Assembly (NCBI GenBank): GCA_021129835.1
Contig: JAJOKM010000147.1
Span: 1 to 10,952, forward strand
Source: Thermodesulfovibrionales bacterium
GTDB lineage: Bacteria > Nitrospirota > Thermodesulfovibrionia > Thermodesulfovibrionales > Dissulfurispiraceae
Direction: 5' to 3'
Length of the DNA: 10,952 nt
Of this stretch, positions 1-6,997 are shown piece by piece. A model generated the notes under the pieces. The model saw nothing but the letters and a program-made list of their open reading frames with translations, did no database searches and had not been told where the DNA came from. Numbering within the stretch: the stretch's first letter is position 1; the number at the start of each line of letters is the position of its first letter. The position numbers were made by a program, and so were the translations under genes.

Positions 1-351
1 ATGTAGGTTTCTTTTCTTTTTAGGCCGTCTTGTCAATATTATAACCTATTTAGGCGTCCAGCTGAAGGGGTGCAGTTCCACAGGCGCGTGGCAAAAGATG
101 AGCTGGCAGAGGTACTGATATGGAGGCAAGAATTATAGTTGTTTCGGATGGATTTTTGGTGCGGCAACGACAACCCATTTCATATAGATTTTTTATATGG
201 GGCAACAGGGGCGCCGAATTGCCTTAAAGCTTGAAGGCAACTACATGTGCATGATATGATGTTAACAAGTAGTTGCTATCTTAGTCATAATGTTTATTTT
301 ATTTGAAGGGACTGAGACGCACGCTAATACTTATAAAAATCAAGGATTTTA
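1..351. other. Non-coding region upstream of nadA, with candidate structured leader
   Basis: I see no convincing gene here. The region holds several inverted repeats that could fold in an RNA leading into nadA. GTTGT (138-142) can pair with ACAAC (170-174). CATATA (181-186) can pair with TATATG (194-199). A 7-bp stem joins 219-225 and 234-240, and an 8-bp stem joins 237-244 and 269-276. The last two share bases 237-240, so only one can form at a time, which is the geometry of a switch or attenuator. Neither stem is followed by a U-tract, so neither is a clear intrinsic terminator. A weak promoter match is TTGCTA (273-278), 16 nt, TATTTT (295-300). If that promoter is the real one, most of these structures would not be in the nadA mRNA. 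I do not recognise a known riboswitch family. Confidence 0.4.
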
Positions 352-1341
352 ATGCCAAAAGATATTGAGGTAATAAAAAGAGAGGAGATTTTAAGATTAA
401 AAAAGGAGAGGAATGCCTTAATCCTTGCCCATAATTATCAAATAGATGAGGTGCAGGATATCGCTGACTTCGTGGGGGACTCACTTGAACTCTCAAGAAC
501 GGCTGCCACCATAGACTGCGATGTTATAGTATTCTGCGGCGTGCGCTTTATGGCTGAAAGTGCCTCAATACTATCTCCGAATAAAACCGTGCTTTTATCC
601 AGACTGGATGCCGGATGTCCCATGGCAGATATGATTCAGGTCTCTTCTTTAAGGAAGGTTCAGAAGGAATTACCAGGCTACGAGGTTCAACCCAAATTTA
701 TCTTTCCAGATGATTTTACTCTGCGCGATATTAAGGCCAGATATCCTGGTCTGCCTGTTGTTACATATGTTAATACCAATGCCGATGTAAAGGCAGAAAG
801 CGATATATGCTGTACATCGTCAAATGTTGTCCAGGTGATAGAGTCTCTGCCGGGTGAAGGAGTGATATGCATTCCAGACAGAAACTTATCTATGCGGGCA
901 GAGAAGAATACTAAAAAGCGGGTGATTGCATGGGATGGTTTCTGTTATATCCATGATATGGTCACAAAAAGAGATGTCTTGGAGGCGAAGAAGAGACATC
1001 CATATGCTATCTTAATGGCGCATCCCGAATGTAGGCCTGAAGTATTAGAGCTTGCAGATCATGTAACAAGCACATCAGGTATGCTAAGATTTGCAAAGGC
1101 ATCTAGCAAGAAGGAGTTTATTGTGGGCACAGAAATCGGACTTATCTATAAACTGAGAAAGGAAAATCCTGATAAGGCCTTTTACCCTTTAAGAGAAGAT
1201 ATGATATGTCAAGACATGAAAAAGACTACCCTAAGCGATGTTTTAACTGCACTTAAGGAGATGAAAAATATTATTAGAGTTCCTGAAGAGATAAGAATTC
1301 CTGCCAAGGAGGCCTTAGACAGGATGCTCGCCATAAAATAG
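352..1341 (+). CDS. nadA: Quinolinate synthase NadA
   Basis: Condenses iminoaspartate (made by NadB) with dihydroxyacetone phosphate to give quinolinate, the pyridine-ring precursor in de novo NAD synthesis. It is a cytoplasmic [4Fe-4S] enzyme. Family hallmarks run in order: AHNYQ (residues 26-30), GVRFMAESA (63-71), AGCPMADM (87-94), CCTSSN (153-158), WDGFC.IHD (194-202), HPEC (224-227), STSGM (240-244) and a final C.DMK motif at 286-290. By comparison with E. coli and Thermotoga NadA recalled from memory, the cluster ligands should be Cys89, Cys198 and Cys286. At 329 residues it is longer than the compact ~300-residue forms. The extra length lies mainly between the first two ligands (about residues 96-120). 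The ATG start follows AAGGA (342-346) with a 5-nt spacer. nadB and nadC are not in the window. The gene converges on the minus-strand operon, 42 nt away. Confidence 0.96.
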   Translation: MPKDIEVIKREEILRLKKERNALILAHNYQIDEVQDIADFVGDSLELSRTAATIDCDVIVFCGVRFMAESASILSPNKTVLLSRLDAGCPMADMIQVSSLRKVQKELPGYEVQPKFIFPDDFTLRDIKARYPGLPVVTYVNTNADVKAESDICCTSSNVVQVIESLPGEGVICIPDRNLSMRAEKNTKKRVIAWDGFCYIHDMVTKRDVLEAKKRHPYAILMAHPECRPEVLELADHVTSTSGMLRFAKASSKKEFIVGTEIGLIYKLRKENPDKAFYPLREDMICQDMKKTTLSDVLTALKEMKNIIRVPEEIRIPAKEALDRMLAIK

Positions 1342-1383
1342 GATTCTTTTTAAAAGTTTGGCGTGGCAAGGCTGAATTACGCC
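1342..1383. terminator. Possible weak terminator between convergent genes
   Basis: The 42-nt gap between the nadA stop and the end of the minus-strand operon contains GGCGT and ACGCC, which can pair as a short 5-bp stem around a 14-nt loop. Read on the minus strand the stem is followed a few bases later by TTTT, so it could weakly terminate the long operon. On the plus strand no U-tract follows, so nadA termination is not explained by it. The stem is too short to call with confidence. Confidence 0.25.
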
Positions 1384-2151
1384 CTATAGCACATGTCCTA
1401 TATATTGTTCGAGCCTTTCTGCACTCTTCAGCACACCTTCTGGCGAATGATTTTCGATTGTATAGATGCAGTCTGTGCCCTTCATTATAGAAAAGAGGGT
1501 ATCAAAATCAAAATTCCCATCCCCAATAGCGTGGTGCAGGTCAGCACTTCTGTCATTATCGTGCAGGTGAAGTTCGACAATATATGGCTTTAGGGCCTTA
1601 AGCCATTCCTCTAAAGGCACCTTTGAGAATAGATTGTAGTGCCCGACATCAAAACAGATACCGAAATTGTCAGAATGCATATTCTCCATTAGCACTTTCA
1701 AGTTTGTAGGCTCATCCTCAAATATGTTCTCGATAGCGATCTTTATTCCCAATTCCCTTGCCTGCTCTCTTAATGGCTTCCATGTCTCGAGGCTCTTCTC
1801 TAACCAGGTATCCACCTTTAGGGCGTATTTCCATTTTTCATACCCGGAGTGAAAGACTATATTTTTGGGTCTCAAGATTTTTGCGATCTCAAAAACATGG
1901 TTAAACCTTTCGATGGTTGCCTTTCTGACCTTTGAGTCTATGGCTCCAGGCGATAGATCCATAAAAGGGGCATGAAATGATAAAGAGAGATCGTTGCAGA
2001 GTCTTTCTTTTAAAGTGACAATGGAATCCATATTGATGACATCGAGACTTTCAGAGTCGAAATATATCTCTGGATTCAGCCTGTTTTGGAGGATGAATTC
2101 GATATAGCCTTCTATTTTTTCGTAAGGGACAAAGACATGAGGGGAAGGCAT
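1384..2151 (-). CDS. Sugar phosphate isomerase/epimerase-like TIM-barrel protein
   Basis: A 255-residue protein of the AP-endonuclease-2 / xylose-isomerase-like TIM-barrel superfamily. The metal-site pattern of the fold is visible: SFHAP (His60), VFHSG (His101), IAIEN (Glu141), CFDVGH (Asp168, His171), ELHLHDND (His195 to Asp200), a HHAIGDG loop (206-212) and YTIENH (Glu233). These acidic and histidine residues normally bind one to three divalent metals. Family members act as sugar isomerases or epimerases, myo-inosose dehydratases or endonuclease IV. At 255 residues this one is nearer the isomerase/epimerase members, but the substrate cannot be told from sequence. It starts 4 nt after the stop of the FmdB-like gene with no strong Shine-Dalgarno of its own, so it is probably translated by coupling. 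It is the last gene of the minus-strand operon. The superfamily call is secure; the specific activity is unknown. Confidence 0.85.
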   Translation of the reverse strand: MPSPHVFVPYEKIEGYIEFILQNRLNPEIYFDSESLDVINMDSIVTLKERLCNDLSLSFHAPFMDLSPGAIDSKVRKATIERFNHVFEIAKILRPKNIVFHSGYEKWKYALKVDTWLEKSLETWKPLREQARELGIKIAIENIFEDEPTNLKVLMENMHSDNFGICFDVGHYNLFSKVPLEEWLKALKPYIVELHLHDNDRSADLHHAIGDGNFDFDTLFSIMKGTDCIYTIENHSPEGVLKSAERLEQYIGHVL

Positions 2152-2155
2152 ATCT

Positions 2156-2494
2156 TCACTTTGCCTCGACGCTCTCTTTTTTCTGCTCGGGTCTTGATTC
2201 TGTTTTTTTCTCAGGAGATTTCCATTCAGCAGGTCCTTTTTTTGACTCTATTTTCGCTTCAGGAGATTTCTCTTCAGTATGACCTTTTTCTATCTCCATC
2301 GCCTTTTTTCTTTCAGGAGATGCATAGTCCGTCACATACCAACCCGTTCCCTTCAAGACAAACGAGGTGTTAGATATCAGCTTTTTCACCCGCCCTTCGC
2401 AGTCGGGGCATGTGGTTAAAAGTGTATCGCTGAACCTTTGTATAACTTCATGCTTTTTGCTGCACTGAAGACATTCATATTCATATACCGGCAT
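2156..2494 (-). CDS. FmdB-family zinc-ribbon protein with charged repetitive tail
   Basis: A 112-residue protein beginning MPVYEYEC, the typical start of the FmdB/CxxC_CxxC_SSSS zinc-ribbon family. Two CxxC knuckles, Cys8/Cys11 and Cys29/Cys32, should hold one zinc ion. The family is named from FmdB, a putative regulator at formamidase/formylmethanofuran dehydrogenase loci, but for most members no function is established. The globular part ends near residue 60. The remainder is a Lys/Glu/Ser/Pro-rich tail with three loose copies of a SPE-x-K unit, probably disordered. I chose the ATG at 2492-2494 because AGGAGG (2505-2510) lies 10 nt upstream and it matches the family N-terminus; an ATG 21 codons further upstream would add a non-conserved hydrophobic stretch. 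It sits 182 nt after truB and may have its own promoter. Confidence 0.88.
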   Translation of the reverse strand: MPVYEYECLQCSKKHEVIQRFSDTLLTTCPDCEGRVKKLISNTSFVLKGTGWYVTDYASPERKKAMEIEKGHTEEKSPEAKIESKKGPAEWKSPEKKTESRPEQKKESVEAK

Positions 2495-2547
2495 ATTTGT
2501 TGTGCCTCCTGAACTCAAATTGATAACAGACATAAGTAAACACCAAT

Positions 2548-2577
2548 ATAATAACATGAAGTCCTCACAAAAGTCTA
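2548..2577 (-). promoter_or_regulatory. Candidate internal promoter for the fmdB-like gene
   Basis: On the minus strand the sequence reads TAGACT (2577-2572, four of six to the -35 consensus), an 18-nt spacer, then TGT-TATTAT, an extended -10 with five of six matches at 2553-2548. It lies in the 182-nt gap after truB and would give a leader of roughly 45-50 nt containing the AGGAGG site. The unusual gap length in an otherwise tightly packed operon supports a separate promoter. This is motif matching only. Confidence 0.4.
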
Positions 2578-2676
2578 AAAAGGCGGTAGGTTCAGGACTA
2601 TCTCATGCCAAAAAGAGAGCAAATATTAGTCCGTTTGGGGCTATCATGCTATGAGTGAAATGGGCAGGTTATGGGA

Positions 2677-3573
2677 TTAAGGAACCACGAACAACCTCTT
2701 GATTTTAATCAGGTCATTTACGACCCTCCCAATCCCAAAAAGCCTTCCTTCGCCGTCTTTGAGTTTCACGAATTGCGTTGGCGACTGGAGTGGTATTGTT
2801 GTTCTATAATTAATAACCCATGACCCGTAGTCTCTTATTGGATTGCCACTCTTTGCCGCTCTTAAATTATTGCCCATTAATCTCACCTCGGGTAAATGTC
2901 TCAGCGCAGAGTCGATAGAATGCAATGCCCTGCTTTTGTGAGGCAGCTCATCTATTTTTGCGGCATCCTCAATGCAGAAATCTCCTATTTTTGTGCGACT
3001 CAGTTCAGTCATGTACGAACCGACACCAATGGCATCACCAATGTCATTGCATAGAGATCGGATGTATGTCCCTTTTGAGCATGAGACCCTCATCGTGAAA
3101 AAAGGATACTCAAATCTCAAGACCTCTATTTCATTAATGACTATCTTTCTGGGTCGTCTCTCGACCTCGATGCCTCTTCTGACGAGCTTGTAAAGCGGCC
3201 TACCAGCTACCTTAATTGCCGAATACATTGGGGGTATCTGTTCGATCTCGCCAATAAATTTACTAATCACACCCTCTATATCACCTCTGTTAATGTCAAA
3301 ATCAGTCACACTTTTTATGACTCTACCTTCAGAGTCGTAGGTATCTGTGCACTCTCCGAGTTTTGCTGTAGCAATATACTCCTTATCGAGATCAGAGAGA
3401 TAGCCCGTAATCTTTGTTGCCTCATTCAGACATACCAGAAGCAGACCTGTAGCAGTAGGATCGAGCGTGCCTGCATGACCTGCCTTTTTTACCTTAAATA
3501 TCTTCTTTACAGCGGTAGTGGCATCATGGGATGTAATGCCATAACCCTTCCTGAGATTTACTACTATATTCAT
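2677..3573 (-). CDS. truB: tRNA pseudouridine-55 synthase TruB
   Basis: Isomerises uridine 55 in the T-loop of tRNAs to pseudouridine. The N-terminal region (residues 4-17) matches the family substrate-entry motif, and the catalytic motif GHAGTLDPTATGLL follows at residues 32-45, with Asp38 as the nucleophile. Later landmarks are EYIATAKLG (65-73), QIPPMYSAIKV..RPLY..RRG (about 132-155) and CSKGTYIRSL..DIG (about 185-198). The C-terminal 70 residues form the small PUA-like tail. The length of 298 is normal. The ATG lies 5 nt after the lptD stop with no clear Shine-Dalgarno, so translation is probably coupled to lptD. In many bacteria truB sits with rbfA/infB/rpsO; here it is downstream of lptD instead. 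Confidence 0.96.
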   Translation of the reverse strand: MNIVVNLRKGYGITSHDATTAVKKIFKVKKAGHAGTLDPTATGLLLVCLNEATKITGYLSDLDKEYIATAKLGECTDTYDSEGRVIKSVTDFDINRGDIEGVISKFIGEIEQIPPMYSAIKVAGRPLYKLVRRGIEVERRPRKIVINEIEVLRFEYPFFTMRVSCSKGTYIRSLCNDIGDAIGVGSYMTELSRTKIGDFCIEDAAKIDELPHKSRALHSIDSALRHLPEVRLMGNNLRAAKSGNPIRDYGSWVINYRTTIPLQSPTQFVKLKDGEGRLFGIGRVVNDLIKIKRLFVVP

Positions 3574-3578
3574 TATAT

Positions 3579-5552
3579 TCAGCTAAACCCGATCGCCCCA
3601 AGTCCCTTCAGCTCAACAATTACCATAAAGCTGTACTCAGGTGGACGGATGTTGTCGCCAGGTCTCCTTGACAGGGATACACTTATCGCCCAGCATTGTT
3701 CCCTATATGTAGTCTCTAAGGTGGCGTCTCTTAGCTCTTCAGCCTTTGCATCATACCACGCAGCGGCACTTACAGACCACCTGTTGGTCAAAAAAGAGTC
3801 AACAGCGGCTTTGTAAAGTATTGCTTCATCTGCTCTCCTATACCTTCTGCTCAGGCTTATGTTAGTATTTTCTACTACTTCGGCAGCGACCCTGGCATTA
3901 AATGTCTCTACTGTCCCTTCATAAAGATCATAGGTCATATCGAGACCTACGGTAAATGGCCCTCTAAATGACACATCAAGCCTTGTTGGCCGCAGAGGCC
4001 TCTCTTCTTTATTGAAGTCATATGACTGTATCAGGCGGCCGGTTAATGAAAAGGTCCTGAAATTCGAGATATTAAGGAGCGAAAATTTTGCAACCGAGGT
4101 CTCCTGGTATAACCAGTAAGGATCAAAGAGTGGCAACTGTCGGGTTTCAGGGATGAATGTATAGGAGAGCGATGGTTCTACAGTATGGGTAGCCGCCTCA
4201 GATTGCTTAAGAAATCTTGCCATTGCGCTCACCCGGTATTGAAATGTTGTTCTGACCCCGCGAAGACGACAAGGTCCATCAGGTGACTCATCTTCAAAGT
4301 CGTAAGCAGTCGTCCGCAGGGAAAGAGTCTGAAACACCCGTATTCGATTACCAAAGGCGTGCGATAAAGTAGGCTTGATATCTAATCTCTGTCCTCTCCA
4401 CCCCTCTTCTCTATGGAAATTAGTAATCCTTGATGCCTTGGTAAACATCAGTGGGCCAATACTTATTGGATTTATCGCATACCCTATTCCTGGCAGTCTC
4501 TGCGGGACATCGAGATCTTCGTCTTTGAGGTCAACCCAATATTGACTGAGCAGATAAAGCCTTGAATTCCTGAGCGGAAGAGAGACCTCGGCTGTTGATT
4601 GGAGAAAGCGCTGTATCCTTAATTCCCTTGTCGGCCCAAATTCCCTAAAAAAGTCTGCTTGACCCACATAGTTTATATCGATAAATCCCCTGATATTCCC
4701 AAGCTTCTGTTTATGCATCCCTTCGAGTTTATAAAAACGCCTCTCTAACTCCCGGTCATCGATATGGTATAAAAACCACCTCCCCCGGTTGTCAAAATTA
4801 AGATACCGGTATTCAACGCCGACTCCGATACCTCTTCTTCCAAAATAATCGAGATAGATGGTCGCATCTCTATTTTCGGCTATCGCCCAGAAGAATGCCG
4901 GACTAAACCGAAAGCCCTTACGCGAAGTATAGCCAATCATAGGAAACAAAAACCCTGTCTGTCGCTCTGTTACTATAGGCGCCCAAATATAGGGAGAATA
5001 CAATACTGGTAGCCCCCTGACCCTAAAGGTCACATTGTGAGCGGTAAGTCTTTCGCCCAATATTATATCGACATTTTCTCCCCTAAAATGCCAGTCCGGA
5101 GGGCAAAAGGAGGCCCTAGGGTTACAGGTCGTAAATGTTGCTACAGGCGCATAGTAGTGGCCTTCGCCTAACTTTTTTATAATATCACCGCTGATCCATT
5201 GATTTCCCCCTTTAAAAAATATAACCGCATTATAGAGCCTGCCCGTTTCGGCATCGAGATTTATTTTAGCTCGCTCAGCGGTTATTAATGTATCAGGACA
5301 TTCAAAGATTACATCCCCTTTTGCCTCTACATCGGCCGTCTCTCGGAAAAAAACTACCTCATCAGCATACAAAATGGTGTCGTCTCTTTCCATTTTCACA
5401 TTGCCTACTGCTACATACTTGCCCTTTTCCTCGAAATACTCCAAGGTCTCAGCGGTGATGACAGCAGTGGCAGCCTCGGCACTAAATAATGAAAGGTGAA
5501 TACTGAGCAGCAAAAAAATAACTATTAGTTTAAAGTTAATGCCTTTTGTCAT
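3579..5552 (-). CDS. lptD: LPS assembly outer-membrane protein LptD (OstA/Imp)
   Basis: The outer-membrane beta-barrel that, with the lipoprotein LptE, places lipopolysaccharide in the outer leaflet. Residues 1-27 are a signal peptide: a basic start, a leucine/isoleucine-rich core and an AEA-A cleavage site. Residues ~30-130 are the OstA/LptA-like periplasmic jellyroll domain that docks the LptA bridge (ITAETLEY, then Y.A.GNV and ITAERA). Next comes the conserved entry to the barrel, with TTC (Cys143), W (154), a YSPY motif (185-188), TGFLFP (199-204) and G.S-type strands. Residues 210-657 show alternating strand patterns typical of a barrel, ending in a hydrophobic strand finishing F-S. There are five cysteines (85, 143, 150, 428, 620). 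The C-terminal pair known as CC in E. coli is a single Cys620 here, so the disulphide pattern must differ. The length of 657 is shorter than E. coli (~780). AAGGG precedes the ATG; the gap to folC is 15 nt. Confidence 0.95.
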   Translation of the reverse strand: MTKGINFKLIVIFLLLSIHLSLFSAEAATAVITAETLEYFEEKGKYVAVGNVKMERDDTILYADEVVFFRETADVEAKGDVIFECPDTLITAERAKINLDAETGRLYNAVIFFKGGNQWISGDIIKKLGEGHYYAPVATFTTCNPRASFCPPDWHFRGENVDIILGERLTAHNVTFRVRGLPVLYSPYIWAPIVTERQTGFLFPMIGYTSRKGFRFSPAFFWAIAENRDATIYLDYFGRRGIGVGVEYRYLNFDNRGRWFLYHIDDRELERRFYKLEGMHKQKLGNIRGFIDINYVGQADFFREFGPTRELRIQRFLQSTAEVSLPLRNSRLYLLSQYWVDLKDEDLDVPQRLPGIGYAINPISIGPLMFTKASRITNFHREEGWRGQRLDIKPTLSHAFGNRIRVFQTLSLRTTAYDFEDESPDGPCRLRGVRTTFQYRVSAMARFLKQSEAATHTVEPSLSYTFIPETRQLPLFDPYWLYQETSVAKFSLLNISNFRTFSLTGRLIQSYDFNKEERPLRPTRLDVSFRGPFTVGLDMTYDLYEGTVETFNARVAAEVVENTNISLSRRYRRADEAILYKAAVDSFLTNRWSVSAAAWYDAKAEELRDATLETTYREQCWAISVSLSRRPGDNIRPPEYSFMVIVELKGLGAIGFS

Positions 5553-5567
5553 GTCGTTTCCCTTAAA

Positions 5568-6881
5568 TTACCGGAGAATTAATCTTTCGTCCAATATTTT
5601 CATAGCCTCTCCAATTGTATAGAAGGAACCGGTAATCAAGATCAAAGACGGATGAAGGGCTTCCTTGATTGCCATCTCGATCGCCTCCCTTGCATAGTTT
5701 GCGACCTTTGAAGGAAATCCCATGGCTGATGCAAGCCCTGCAAGTCTCTCCGGGGGCATGGCCCTGCCATAATCAGGGGCGGTGAATATTATCTCAGAAG
5801 CAAGCGGCAGGAGAGGCTTTAGAATTCCGACCACATCTTTGTCTGACATGATTCCTATAATAAAAATAATTTTATAACCGCTCAACTGTTTCTTTATAAA
5901 TTCTGATAGGGCAGTTGCTGCCCCGGGATTATGGGCTCCATCTACCATAATCAGTGGATTATCACTCACTATTTCGAGACGTCCGCTCCATTTAGTACTG
6001 GCAAGACCCTTCTTTAGGTCTCCGGTTTTCCATTTTTTATCCCCCATCTCTCCTTCAAGTGCAATCATTGCCGCTTTTACTGCTACACATGCATTAAACA
6101 ATTGGTGGTCTCCTGGCAGCGGCGTAGAGAGATCTGTGAGCGTATATGTGCCATCATGGTAGTCAAAGGTAATTCCTTTAATGCCTGATGATCTTAAAGT
6201 GCCACTGAAATCTCTCCCATATATAACAAATGGTGATGCCCTCTCAGCTACTGTCTTGCATATTACCTCTTCGGCCTCTTTTTCTTGCATGGCAGATATA
6301 GTAGGAATACCTCTCTTTATAATTCCTGCCTCTTCTGTCGCTATGTCCGTCAGTGTCTCGCCAAGAAATTCCTCGTGGTCGTAGTCTACCACTGTGATAG
6401 CAGAAACCACTGGCATTATTACATTAGTTGCATCAAGTCTGCCCCCCATCCCTACTTCTATAACTGCCCAATCAACTGCATTTCTGCTAAAGTATAAAAA
6501 TGCCATTGCCGTTGTAAATTCAAAGAATGTCGGCTCAGGAATCCTGTCTTTTACGCTTTGCAGCCTGGATTTTATCTCATTCGTAAGGTCTACTACCTCT
6601 GTTTCTGTAATCTGTCTGTTATTGACTCTTATCCTCTCTGTAAAACTCACAATGTGCGGAGATGTATAGAGTCCTACGCTGAATCCATGCGCCATAACGA
6701 TGGAGGCAATCATTGCAGACACAGAGCCCTTTCCGTTTGTTCCTGAGACATGGAAAGAGAAAAAATTCCTCTGGGGGTTCCCTAATCGCGACAAAATCTT
6801 CTCTGTCTTTTCTAAACCAAGCTCTATGCCATATTTTTGGAGGGCGTATAAATAATTGATTGCATCGGAGTAGTTTGTCAC
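5568..6881 (-). CDS. folC: Folylpolyglutamate synthase / dihydrofolate synthase FolC
   Basis: ATP-dependent Mur-ligase-family enzyme that adds glutamate to dihydropteroate and/or tetrahydrofolates in the cytoplasm. The P-loop HVSGTNGKGSV is at residues 44-54, followed by LYTSPH (71-76), FFEFTTAMAF (119-128), EVGMGGRLDATN (142-153), DYDH..FLG (166-174) and the C-terminal-domain motif DGAHNP (314-319). The length of 437 is normal. The motif usually written EKAGI, whose lysine is carbamoylated and helps hold magnesium in Lactobacillus and E. coli FolC, reads EEAGI here (Glu183-Glu184), with clear GAA GAG codons. The start is GTG at 6881, overlapping an out-of-frame ATG by two bases. The N-terminal alignment with the family supports it, although the Shine-Dalgarno is poor. 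It follows accD after a 101-nt gap holding palindromic repeats. Whether it has both activities cannot be told. Confidence 0.95.
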   Translation of the reverse strand: MTNYSDAINYLYALQKYGIELGLEKTEKILSRLGNPQRNFFSFHVSGTNGKGSVSAMIASIVMAHGFSVGLYTSPHIVSFTERIRVNNRQITETEVVDLTNEIKSRLQSVKDRIPEPTFFEFTTAMAFLYFSRNAVDWAVIEVGMGGRLDATNVIMPVVSAITVVDYDHEEFLGETLTDIATEEAGIIKRGIPTISAMQEKEAEEVICKTVAERASPFVIYGRDFSGTLRSSGIKGITFDYHDGTYTLTDLSTPLPGDHQLFNACVAVKAAMIALEGEMGDKKWKTGDLKKGLASTKWSGRLEIVSDNPLIMVDGAHNPGAATALSEFIKKQLSGYKIIFIIGIMSDKDVVGILKPLLPLASEIIFTAPDYGRAMPPERLAGLASAMGFPSKVANYAREAIEMAIKEALHPSLILITGSFYTIGEAMKILDERLILR

Positions 6882-6903
6882 ATTTTTATTTCTCGGCCTC
6901 TTC

Positions 6904-6997
6904 CTCGTTCCCCGAAATTTTGTAGAGTAGAGTTCTGTAGGGCTCGTTCCCCGAACGAGCCGTTTTATTCCCTTCCATCCCGTTAGGGAAACGAGCC
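6904..6997. repeat. REP/BIME-like palindrome cluster between accD and folC
   Basis: A near-perfect palindrome at 6941-6961 has a 9-bp stem (GGCTCGTTC / GAACGAGCC) and a 3-nt CCC loop, directly preceded by GTAG (6937-6940). A tetranucleotide GTAG followed by a hairpin is the known signature of REP elements handled by RAYT (TnpA-REP) transposases. A second, inverted copy on the minus strand (6997-6979) matches the first 19 palindrome bases with three differences. A partial third copy of the CTCGTTCCCCGAA half lies at 6904-6916. Together they resemble a BIME (paired inverted REPs). Read in the operon direction no U-tract follows the stem, so it is not an obvious terminator. No RAYT gene is in the window. 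Confidence 0.7.

Noticed and set aside
2..118. Reading frame open from the left edge of the window on the plus strand, 38 codons, ending at TGA 116-118.
   Set aside because: A run this short is likely by chance, it has no recognisable motif and its start is outside the window. It could be a gene tail, but nothing supports that.
308..330. CTGAGA word upstream of nadA resembling part of a TPP riboswitch.
   Set aside because: The rest of the TPP aptamer is absent and nadA is not a thiamine gene.
2595..2632. GGACTA/TAGTCC inverted repeat downstream of truB as a terminator.
   Set aside because: The stem is interrupted by an asymmetric internal loop and no U-tract follows, so it does not fit an intrinsic terminator.
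2556..2654. Small plus-strand ORF of 32 basic residues in the truB/fmdB-like gap.
   Set aside because: No Shine-Dalgarno, no promoter on that strand, antisense to the operon, and its first bases overlap a better minus-strand promoter match.
6937..6961. The 9-bp palindrome as an intrinsic terminator within the operon.
   Set aside because: In the operon direction it is followed by CTACAGAACTC, not a run of U. A short T-rich stretch exists only on the plus strand, where no gene reads into it.
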